A DNA stretch of 64,000 nt, from assembly GCA_030295235.1 (NCBI GenBank), contig AP026162.1, positions 1 through 64,000 on the forward strand, given 5' to 3'. How positions within the stretch are numbered: the stretch's first letter is position 1; the number at the start of each line of letters is the position of its first letter. The DNA is from Fistulifera solaris. Lineage: Eukaryota; Bacillariophyta; Bacillariophyceae; Naviculales; Stauroneidaceae. This document shows, piece after piece, positions 55,099 to 64,000 of the stretch. Below the pieces are notes generated by a model that worked only from the letters and a program-made list of their open reading frames with translations, did not search any database and had not been told where the DNA came from. A program made the translations under genes and the position numbers.

Positions 55099-56276
55099 GC
55101 AATACATGGCCTTCTTGTTGTCCTGGGGACCAAGCATTTGTAAACTAACGATAAAAAGCTACAAAAAAAGCAAGCAACTCAAAGCAAGTAGTCTATGTGA
55201 ATGTTGTTTTTTTTTCAAATTGTTTTGAAGGATTTGGAAGGTTGTATTACAAGTACGAGTTCGAGCTTCGAGCCTCGTGGTTATTGGGCCGAGGCTAGGT
55301 AGGCGCGGAAGGTGAAACATCGACTTCCCTCGTCCCAACGGCACTGTAGGATTTCTCAAGAAGTAAGGTGACTTCGAACTTCGAATTAATCAGAAATGGT
55401 CAGAAATGGCCTGAAGTCGGTACACTTGGAATGAGAATGACGCCAGTATAAGCGAGTTCCAAAAATGCGTTTCATTCTGTGAGAACGGCCTCGTCACTTT
55501 ATCACCTCCATCTTGCTGGATAGAAGAGGATGAAGATCTTTAATGATAAACTCTATCTCGTTTCCGTATGTACGCTCTATTCTTTAGTAAATAACTGGAA
55601 TCTGGACAGCTGAATACTACATATTATACGTTCTTGTGGAGACATGCTCTGAAGTTATAACTCGCAACGGCCTTGAGCCTTGAGCTTTGAATATAAAGTT
55701 GGCCCAAGGTAGGAATATCCACGGTTCAGATGATTATTCCGTCCAACTTCTCATCGAAGAAATAGAGATTTGAATCTTGGCTTCCTTCTGATGAGCTGGA
55801 TGAGCTACAATTTGTAGGCATTTATCTGCGATGTGTTCAATACGGTATCAGTAGTACGGTTTGTGCAACGTCACATCGTACATCGTACGGACATGCTCTA
55901 CTGCGATGAAATTCCTCCAAGAAAAGACTTCCCAACTCCAACTTGAGTAATAATGTTCTGATTCCTGGTTCTCCGATCAGTCACTTAGGTATTAGAACTT
56001 CGCGGGCAGCGAGACGCTAATTGCTAATTGTTCCATCTGTGAATCGCGTTTCGCCGCTGCGGCGAGGAAAACGGTCACGTCAATTAGACCTTTTGTACAA
56101 TCGAAGACCGAAGCCCTTTTGAATGAAACACTGGTACACGGACCTACTCTCAAGCTAGAGAGAGGAACCATCCGCATTTGCACCTAAGAACTGACACGTC
56201 CGCGATTTCAGTCCATATTTAGAAGCACCAAACTAATCAGCACCACTCCATCAGTATCAGCAACATCATCGTCAAC
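55099..56276. other. Spacer between the micro-genes
   Basis: About 1.2 kb without a supported gene; ORFs of 60-70 codons on either strand are featureless. No obvious repeat unit surrounds both micro-genes, so they do not look like part of a simple local tandem repeat. Confidence 0.35.
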
Positions 56277-56489
56277 ATGAGGGGATGCAGGAACAACAGC
56301 AATCTTTTATCTTCGCCGACAGTGTTGGATGTGCTCGCGCAACAGCGCCTCACGTCAACGGAACCGGCGCCTCCTAGCGAACGTCCCTTCAACGATAAAC
56401 AGCGGCTCATCTCAATCATTGAAGAAGCCTTGAAGATTACAGCTGACACCGAAAAGTTCTTTGGCACATCTTCATCCTCGTCCCCTTGA
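56277..56489 (+). CDS. Micro-gene with ISIIEEALxITAD motif, copy B
   Basis: 70-aa ORF (MRGCRNNSNLLSS start). It contains VLDVLAQQRLTS, a Pro-rich linker (TEPAPPSERP), then the shared core DKQRLISIIEEALKITADTE and a Ser-rich end (FFGTSSSSSP). The order of a Leu-rich stretch, linker and core matches copy A (PLSLHHLAISQTM, linker, core). Function unknown; a helix-mediated binding peptide or regulator is one possibility. The 3' end lies 140 bp before the convergent AP-4 epsilon gene. Confidence 0.6.
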   Translation: MRGCRNNSNLLSSPTVLDVLAQQRLTSTEPAPPSERPFNDKQRLISIIEEALKITADTEKFFGTSSSSSP

Positions 56490-56628
56490 ACGCGTATTGG
56501 CAATTGCTTGCCCAAATGATAAATTTTGGTACAACATCGGTTGCAGCAGTGTAAAAACGCAACATTTAAACCCTTTTTGCACCACATTTGATGACTAGAC
56601 CCTATGACTTTACCTTAGTGCCTACTAA

Positions 56629-59600
56629 TTAGCGCATCGCTGAAGAAAGAAAGAGTGCCAAGGAAGTGGCAATTCCTGTATCCGTGCTTTTGATGGTCAT
56701 TTCCACCGATGACCCTGTCACTCGTCCATGAATGAGAACCAGTTGAGCACCCCCTATCATACCAGCAGCAATCCCTTCATTGGAAGCAGCAATGGCTTCG
56801 ACAGGATGTGCACCGACCTCTTCAAGTTTTGCGAGAAGTGCAGTCAAATTCATCGTAGTTTGAACTGATGTGGGTGTCGTGGCGGCGCAGTTTCCCCATT
56901 GTTGCCCGAATTGAGCTGTTGTGATCTGTAATGGGGCCATAGGAACGCCATTGTATTCGAACTTCGACGATGCTGCAGGAAATGATTCCAATGGCTCATC
57001 CTGCAAACCGCCCATCATACTTGCAAACGGATCATCCATCGTTGCGGCAGGGATAGGTGCTGGGGCTGGGACTGAAACTGGTTCGTCTTCGGTGTCGGAA
57101 ACAGTCTCTACAATGGCAAGCGATGCTGGTGCTACGTCAAAAGAATCGACAACTGGTCCTGGTGCCGGAGCGGGGGTGTCCCAGATCGACAAGTCCAATA
57201 AATCAACTTCGGGGGCCGAAGGAGCCGGTGGAGGAGGAGCAGCAGGCGTTGCAGGTACGGGAGCGGGGACAGGTAGCGACATAGCTGAAGGAACGGGAGC
57301 CGCTCCAGGGACAATTCCGCCAAAAAGGGCGGCGGCTTGTCGTTCGCGCTCCAATTGCTCAGCTGTCTTCTGAGGAAGTTCCGGAGCTTTCGGCGTCGAA
57401 ACTGATGTTTTTGAAGCTCCCCAAGAAGGTGCTGGCGCAGGGGTAGGAATGTGAGTTGTAGTTGGTGTTTGTGTGGACGCTGGTTGTGGGGCTTGTGACA
57501 GACCGCCCTTGCCCCATACATTCGCAACATTCCGAGTGTTCAAACTCAGTTGCGGCGTCGTATCGGCCTTTGGTTGCGAAATCATAGAACCTCCGCCACT
57601 ACCCGGAGGAAGACTAATGCTCTGTGCCGCACTTCGCAACTGTCCAGCGCCAGCCATTGCCATCATGGCCTGCGCGGGAGTTTGCGGCTTCTCGTAAGGA
57701 GTCATTTTGAAAGACGGCTCAGGTTGACTTGCACCGCCATACCCGTAACCATCATCGTCGTCATCGTCGTCGTCATAGATTGAAGCATCGTATGGCTGAG
57801 CGCCTTGATGCAAACATTGCTGAACGTATCCATCTAGAAAACTCAAGTTTGGATCGACCTGGACGTCTTCCGCAGAAGCGTCTACAGGGAAAAATCTCTG
57901 GCAATAACTGCGGACAATGCGTCAAAATAGTCTGAAATTCCAAGCAACGAGCTTGGAGATCCATGTCTTTAGATCGAGTATACTCGTCGATGACAGCTGC
58001 GGCAGCTGGTGGACAGGTACCTGCTTGGGCGACTAGTTTCATCACTGCCGTCACCAAACACTTGCGTGTTGTGATAGGTAAACTACGAGTCTCGGCCAAC
58101 TCACAAAGCTGTTCCAATAGCATATCGAGCGAGGTTTCGGCGCTCAGATAACCATATTCACCCAAGCACCAAGCCATTGTCTCTAACAAAATTTTGGGTA
58201 AAGCACCAGCATGCTCCGAGAATAGCTGCTTGACCATCATTTCGACTGCCGTTTGGCGCAAAAGCATGTCGCTCTCCTCATCATCGTCGCCCGTTCCTTC
58301 GGCCAGTAAGCTCATCAAGTTTTGAGCGACTTCCTGCTGTACGAGATCACCCGACACTCGAAGGAGTTGTGTGATAGTCTTGCAATACCATGCATTATTG
58401 GGCGCGTATCTCTCCGCAATTTTGCAAACGCGATCCGTCAACACTTGTTTCAGAAATAAGTCCGGGGTTTGACTTAAGAAATGAACCAACTTCTCTGAAA
58501 TAAATTCCACGTTGACAGGATTCGTCATGCGGTACAGCAAATCTAACGTTTTCACTTGTAGTGTTTCATCCGGATCTTCCAAGCAATCCATCACCGCCAA
58601 CTGGTGCTGCGCTGCGTACTTGGGATGCGATTCCACAATCATGGCTAGACCAGTGACACCCAAGTATTTCAGATTATTGGATCGACTCTGAATGAATCGG
58701 CTGATAGCTTCTGCAGCAGCATCCAACAATGCGGCATTGGGATAAATGGAGACGATAGTCTTGACACACTCGTATACCACTGCGTATCCTGCATTGATTC
58801 CTGAATCGGCTTTCTTCATCGCTTCATTCAATATTTCGTACATTCCTTGACTAGCAACTATGTCCGCTTGTCCAAGGATCCCCAAGATTCGAATTAACTT
58901 CATTTGCATCCACGGTGCAGGTAGTCGGTGATAATCGTATTCCGCCGGCAAACGTCGATCTCCAATTTGTTTCAAGATAGCCACCAAACTAGGAACAATG
59001 TGCTTGAAGAGAGCCTTGTTTTCCAAAGACAGACTCTCAATAACGTTCAATGTGCTCCCCATGACGGCCGGATCTTTGTCACACAATGCTTTCTCGACAT
59101 GCTTCTTCATTTCTTCTTGCGTGACGACTTCGGGCGCGAGTTGATAGAAACGCTGTAGACAAAGAATTGCCTTTTTTCGAATTGTAGCACTGTCATGAGA
59201 CAAGAGCTTGGTGACTTCACCGGCTACGGCAGGCACCATGTCGGATGTAATGATACTTGTACAAGCCAGAACACCACCACTGCACTCGAGTACATTGGGT
59301 GACGATAAGTCACGTTGCATTTGATTAACAAGCATGAAACGGAACTCATGATCCGGGGGTAAACACGCACCGCAGACTAGATAGCCGGTGCGCTTGTGGA
59401 AAAAGTGAAGAGGATGCCGCCATTTCTACCGCCTGCGGAATTAATAGGGTTGTGAGCAACGAGGAAGAACCTTGACTAAAGTGTTGCGCTTGTGCTGACT
59501 TACCCGAATCAAACCCCAGCTATTGTCATGACCCAACATGCTCACGTAGAGCAAGCGAACAAGAAATTCCTTCGCGAGTTTCTTGGGATTCGTAAAGGCC

Positions 59601-59764
59601 GCTTGAGGACCCGTTTGATTTGACGGAGGACTTTCCATTTTTTGTTTCAATCGCGCGACTTCCTTCGCAATGATGCGATCTTCTTCTTGCTTTGATTTGG
59701 ATTCTCCGATCGCCTTGAGAAGCTGGAAGAACTCACTCGATAAGTTTAAGCCTCCTGTCGCCAT
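56629..59764 (-). CDS. AP4E1: AP-4 complex epsilon adaptin
   Basis: Large subunit of the AP-4 adaptor, which sorts cargo at the trans-Golgi network. Exons 59504-59764 and 56629-59432 (71-nt intron, phase 0). The start (GLNLSSEFFQLLKAIGESKS), LLYVSMLGHDNSWGLIR and the solenoid motif YDYHRLPAPWMQMKLIRILG (compare KLPVEF.YHSVPAPW in AP4E) favour epsilon over AP-1/2 gamma/alpha. An Ala/Pro-rich hinge (VPAPVPATPAAPPPP) and a C-terminal ear-like domain end it. Two breaks look like one-base gains: near 59398-59404 (SSSLF-HKRTGYLVCGA) and in aaaaa/ggg 57887-57894 (PEIFP-VDASAEDVQ). About 1,020 aa. Confidence 0.92.
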
Positions 59765-60476
59765 GTTTGCTGCTGTTTTGTTTTATAAGGAATTGTAGTC
59801 GCACGCAACGGATATTTCTATATTACTCGAATTGTTGAAAGCTGTCGCGTCTTTTTGACACAAATTAACACGATCAATGCGATCTTTCTTTCGTTGCTTA
59901 AAGGCTGGAGATAAAGCGATTGCAAGAAAGGACTGAAAGCGTTTGCTGAATTATGTTTTACTTGTGAAGCAACGCAATAATGGTCATCATTCGTCGCGCG
60001 TCGTCTCGCCGCATCGCGATCGCAATAATCTATCGCCGCGCATAGCGACGAGTATTTTTCGCACCGCCCTATCACGGATTTTAGTATTGTTACAACGGTT
60101 TTGACAGGCAGTTGGGCTACCGCTACGATTATTCTTCAATTTTTGCTAGGGATAACTGTCAACCTTTTATAATTCATATCAGATGCTCACCTATTGCACT
60201 TTCCTCTAGCTTTGTTTAACATCTCATTACAGTCGTCACCAATCATAACACTCAATAGAAAAGCGTACCGATCGTTACATTAGACGATCATAATGAGGAA
60301 AAACTATTAAAGCCCAACGGAGTTGTCAGATTAAAATTTAGTAAAGCGAGTGCAACAGCAGAAGACAGTCCAACGAAAATGTTCAAATCAAAATGCGAAA
60401 CGGTTTATCTATGTAGTGCAACTGAATGTTCTTATCGTGTACAACGACCGCGATCTGCTAGTCGTCCTCAATTTCC
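59765..60476. other. Intergenic region
   Basis: Upstream of AP-4 epsilon and 3' flank of the aspartyl protease. The 85-codon ORF at 59818-60075 has no conserved features. Contains gcgcgtcgtctcgccgcatcgcgatcgcaat-type GC-rich sequence near 59995-60025. Confidence 0.35.
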
Positions 60477-61903
60477 TTAGTGAACGGCTGGAGCGAATCC
60501 CACAGTTTCATCCAAATAATTGAACACCGTGTAGTACTGACGCATAAACACATCTCCCAGAATCCACTGAGGTCCAGGTTTGGGGAAATCTGTCAAGTAA
60601 AAGAGAAAGCAGGTGTGAGACACACGGGTCTGATCAGTGACCGAAAAACCATGCATTATCAGTTCACACATACCAACACCCATGAAAGCAAACAAACAAG
60701 TTCCTTGTGCTTGCAACACAGCTTTATCTCCTGGAACCATGTAGTCTCGACCATCAATAGTAAAGACAATATCAGGAATGGCATCGACTGTATTGCAATC
60801 CACGGTGTATTGTCCCATGACATTCGGTTTGGCTCCAATCGCTTGTGCAATAGCGGCAATATCTTTCTTGGGACCTGTAATCAAGGAGGTACCCGAATCC
60901 ACAATGGCGGTAATCGGACTTTGGTCGGCATTCTCCGATGAATGATACGGTCCCGCCGACACGGAATCCAAGGCAATTTCCCAATACGTCGCCGATAAGA
61001 GCTTGACGTACTGCAAGTCTCCGGTGAATTTACTAGAATCGTATCCACCAAATGTCAGTTCACCCGGTCCATTGTCTCCCAAATAAAAGCTAAAAATAGG
61101 TTGATCGATGACGTTCTGTTTCAAAGCATTGTCCATGACAGTCGGCGTGTCATCGACCGAAATGGATCGAAATCCCAATCCCAAAATTCCATCAAACTTT
61201 CCCAACGCGAACGCGAGTCCGAGGCCTCCCGCATCGGCGATTTCCGCAAATCGTTGCTCTGTAACGACCAAATCGTCAGCCAAAGTGACGCTATCGACGC
61301 TGAAGAATCCGGACACACTCCCCGATCCGTACATGATTTCAAAATCGGCATTGTCGGATTCATACGTTGTCGAGGAATCATGATTGTATTTGGACTTCTT
61401 TCCGAAAAACGGATTGCCGCAGTGCGTGCATCCTACTTTGGGAACCCATAGATTTGAACTGCCCGTATCAAAAATGACTTTGAAGGATTGTGGAGGAGTA
61501 CCGATGGAAATGGAACCAAAATACTGTGCATTCGCGTAATCATTGATAATTTCCGATTCACTGCGCTCCAAAAGGATGTATCACTGTCACTACTACCGCG
61601 CAATTGGCGTTGCGCTGTTTCGTAAATGTACTGCTGTTCACGCAAATGATACGCTTGAATGAGTTCTTCGTCAGGACGTTTGTGAAGAGGAATTTTAGTG
61701 ACAGCGGCCGTTACAGCCATCCAAGTCGCGCTGAAAAGTGTAATAGAAGCAGCTGTAGTATGAAGAATAAAGAGATGTAGGAAAGGAAAGCGAAAAAGAG
61801 AATGAGTCGAGAGAAGAAACGAGTCGATCGATCGAAGTTCGTTCGTCGTGCAGTCTAACAATAAATAGCTTCTTGCAACTTCTAACGTACCCGTGAATTT
61901 CAT
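60477..61903 (-). CDS. Cathepsin D-like aspartyl protease (pepsin family)
   Basis: Two-Asp protease of the A1 family. Exons: 61891-61903 (13 nt), 60674-61730 and 60477-60589. The start is MKFTG followed by ATWMAVTAAVT, a short signal peptide. A propeptide-like IPLHKRPDEELIQAYHLREQ leads to mature-type DYANAQYFGSISIGTPPQ. Catalytic motifs are FDTGSSNLWVP and IVDSGTSLITGP, with flap IMYGSGSVSG. WILGDVFMRQYYTVFNYLD and GFAPAVH close the C-terminus. The last intron splits VDF. One base is apparently missing in ccc 61890-61892 and one near 61576 (SDTSF-LERSESEI). Lysosomal/vacuolar or secreted location is inferred. About 447 aa. Confidence 0.93.
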
Positions 61904-62158
61904 GTTCGAACAAAGAAGCAGCTAATGAATAAAGCGACAGAAGGATCGTATTTGAATGAAATAATGCGTTTGACTTCCGTGAAATGACTTGACGGTTTTA
62001 ACTGCTGCGTCTTCAACGCACGATCGAAATTCGTCCGCACACGCAGAAATAGGCAAAGAAGGTGTCACCACTACACTTAGCTGTATTGTGCCAGTACCGA
62101 TTCCAATGCAACGGCTCAATCGCTAAAATCCGCGAAGGTTCGTACGTCAATACGGCAA
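61904..62158. other. Divergent promoter region, protease/Trm1
   Basis: Short spacer between the aspartyl protease (-) and Trm1 (+) genes. No named element is recognised. Confidence 0.35.
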
Positions 62159-63870
62159 ATGAATCTTTCTCGTTTTCCTCATCCTCATGCGATCGTCCAT
62201 CCATTGCATTACCAGTATTTTTTCTTCACTTGCCCTTTCCAACAACAACGACAACTCGCTCGAGCTAGATACCCATTTTTGAATACTAGTCAATCAAACA
62301 TCATTATTCTTCATTCTTTCAAGTCTCGCGTTCTGCTGCAACGCCCTCTTCTTCGTGTCATGTCTTCAACAGCTTCGTCACCATCCTTCAAAACCATCAC
62401 GGAAGGTTCGAGCCGCATGTGCTATCCGGCGGATCAAGAACAAGCCGTCTTTTACAATCCTGTACAAGTACAAAATCGTGATTTAAGTATTCTGATGATT
62501 GCACTCTATCAAGAGCGATTGCAACAACGTCATCAAGAAAAACTCGAAAAACGAAATTATAGTGACAAAATGCCTCCGTACGAGGGAATTCGCATTCTCG
62601 ATGCACTGGCTGCGTCAGGATTACGATCAATGCGATACATTCAAGAAATTGAGAATGTACAACATGTCACAATCAATGATTTAGAAGAGGCGGCGGTCGA
62701 ACGGGCGCATCAAAATGTCAAAGAAAACAATTTACAAGATAAACTGGCTTCTTCACTCCAAGATCCGGGAATTTTCATACAACAAGCGGATGCCCGTGCG
62801 GTCATGTATTCAAAAACAGCACAGTATCATGTCATTGACATGGATCCCTACGGCTCAGCGGCGTCGTTCCTAGATGCGGCGGTGCAGTGCGTCGAAAATG
62901 GTGGTTTACTTTGCGTCACTTGCACCGATATGGCAGCCTTGGGCGGCAGTCACCCAGAAACTTGTTTTGGTCGTTATGGATGTATGCCCATTCAACGGTC
63001 CGGATACCTGCAAGAACTGGCCGTGCGAATTTTACTGGATTCGATATCCAAGTCAGCGGCGCGCTATGGACGGGTTTTGCGACCGATCCTATCGGTGGGG
63101 ATGGATTTTTACGTTCGTGTCTTTGCAGAGATCCACAACAGCAAAAGTGCTGTGAATACTTTGTCCCTCTCCACCGGATATGTTTTTCAATCCACACAAT
63201 GTCCGACATTTTATGTCGCGCCCGCTGGACAAACGGGGGCAACAAGAATAATGTGTATCAGGCAGGACGGTTGCCAACAATGGATGCGGCAATCGAAGGA
63301 ACCAACTGGAAAATAGCCGGTCCGATATGGTTGGGTCCATTGCACGACAAGGGTGTGATTCAAAAAGCTCTGCAAAAGTTACAGAAAATGCCTCATTTGT
63401 CCACAAAGGACCGACTCGAGGGGTTGCTGACGAGTTGTTCGGAGGAACTGGATGTTCCGCTTTATTACAACTTGCCCAGTTTGGCACAGTTTCTAGCTGT
63501 TTCGTCACCGCCCATGATGAAAATAAAAGCTGCTATAGTTAATGCGGGGTACAAAGTTTCAGGTTATCACAAAGAACCACAAGCTATTAAGACAGATGCG
63601 CCAAATCATGTTGTGTGGGACATCATCCGTGCATGGTGCGACACCCAGCCACCTCCTAAGAAAGCATCATCCAGTGCTTTGAAAATGCGTGCCGTGGAAC
63701 CTAAAATCAAAGTCAACTTTGCGATTCCTTCCTCGCTACCTAATCCAAAGAAATCAGAGATTCGACGATTTCCTCAAAATCCACAACCGAATTGGGGACC
63801 CAAGCCTAGGGCTACCGGTGTCAAGCGTAAGCTTTCCGCTGAAGAGAACGAGTTATCTCCACAAGAATGA
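62159..63870 (+). CDS. TRM1: tRNA (guanine26-N2)-dimethyltransferase Trm1
   Basis: SAM-dependent enzyme making m2,2G26 in tRNAs. Motifs: the N-terminal ITEGSSRMCYPADQEQAVFY with FYNPVQVQNRDLSI, the SAM site ILDALAASGLRSMRY, TINDLEEAAVERA, the catalytic VIDMDPYGSAASFLDAA (DPFG/DPYG) and CTDMAALGGSHPETC. The C-terminal part has the GPIWLGPLHDKGVI motif, ending in a basic Lys/Arg-rich tail. One G is apparently missing in ggggg 63235-63239 (QTG-GNKNNVYQAG). Two starts fit: 62159 gives a 67-aa Arg/Ser/Phe-rich, acid-free extension like a mitochondrial presequence; 62360 (MSSTASSPSFK) gives the core enzyme. Yeast TRM1 makes mitochondrial and nuclear forms this way. About 570 aa from the first ATG. 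Confidence 0.92.
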
Positions 63871-64000
63871 TCGAATAGACTTAAAGGGTAGATCTTTTTT
63901 TTTTTTGACACTGCGAGTATTCTGCTATGATAACAACTTGATCTACGATTTATTACCAAAAGGATGGCTTGCCATTGTCGATGGGTGGAAACTCTTTACA
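63871..64000. other. Trm1 3' flank at window end
   Basis: 3' UTR-like AT-rich sequence with a poly-T run (63894-63905). Nothing further supported. Confidence 0.4.

Noticed and set aside
56921-57373. Gly/Ala-rich plus-strand ORF (150 codons) over the AP-4 hinge.
   Set aside because: Antisense of the Pro/Ala-rich hinge; composition is the expected mirror image.
790-63870. Reading the broken genes as pseudogenes.
   Set aside because: Breaks are single-base, lie mainly in homopolymers, affect unrelated essential genes, and all active-site motifs on both sides are intact. True pseudogenes would also carry substitutions and internal stops.
1-64000. tRNA, rRNA, transposon, retroelement or viral remnants.
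   Set aside because: No cloverleaf with GGTTCGA-type T arm, no rRNA core, no reverse transcriptase, integrase, transposase or capsid-like frame, and no terminal repeats were seen by eye. A covariance-model and repeat search would be decisive.

Overview
This window is the left end of a nuclear chromosome from a stramenopile alga, most likely a raphid pennate diatom. It opens with a (CCCTAA)n telomere and a short 18-bp subtelomeric repeat. Genes then lie densely on both strands with short GT-AG introns (about 60-200 nt). Diatom hallmarks are a plastid class II aldolase with an ASAFAP-like signal, an enolase with a mitochondrial presequence (lower glycolysis in the mitochondrion), and several protein families I know mainly from diatom genomes. 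These include the F/WYTxxEY family, the GIRCxxC...GAVYFP family, Stc1-like/C2H2 proteins, and kinases with a GGFSTVSEV loop. I saw no transposons, viral copies or CRISPR arrays, and found no tRNA or rRNA gene by eye.

Layout. 0-5 kb: telomere, then enolase (-) and plastid fructose-bisphosphate aldolase (+), divergent across a 1.3-kb spacer with TGACGT motifs. 5.7-10 kb: secreted Cys-rich protein, HMG-box factor, twin CX9C protein. 10-13 kb: gene-poor. 13-24 kb: small diatom-family protein, RecQ helicase, protein kinase, two small hypotheticals, Der/EngA double GTPase, a second diatom-family protein. 23.9-25.3 kb: two convergent Cys-rich secreted paralogues. 27-35 kb: plastid PPR protein, membrane protein, M6 metalloprotease, cPLA2-like lipase. 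35-41 kb: two GAVYFP-domain paralogues flanking a tubby/LURP-like protein. 42-52 kb: J-protein, Rab geranylgeranyltransferase alpha subunit, a long disordered protein, MsrA, prefoldin 4, TauE/SafE transporter. 52-56.5 kb: two zinc-finger paralogues and two related micro-genes. 56.6-64 kb: AP-4 epsilon, cathepsin D-like protease, Trm1.

The genes do not form one pathway. They are housekeeping functions (organelle carbon metabolism, redox repair, RNA processing, trafficking, secreted hydrolysis) mixed with locally duplicated lineage-specific families.

The strongest global signal is technical. At least 17 otherwise intact conserved genes are split by one-base frame breaks, mostly one missing base in a G/C (sometimes A/T) run. 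These look like consensus errors in a long-read assembly rather than pseudogenes. Gene spans below bridge those breaks and say where they are. All family assignments are from motif recognition by eye; no search was run.
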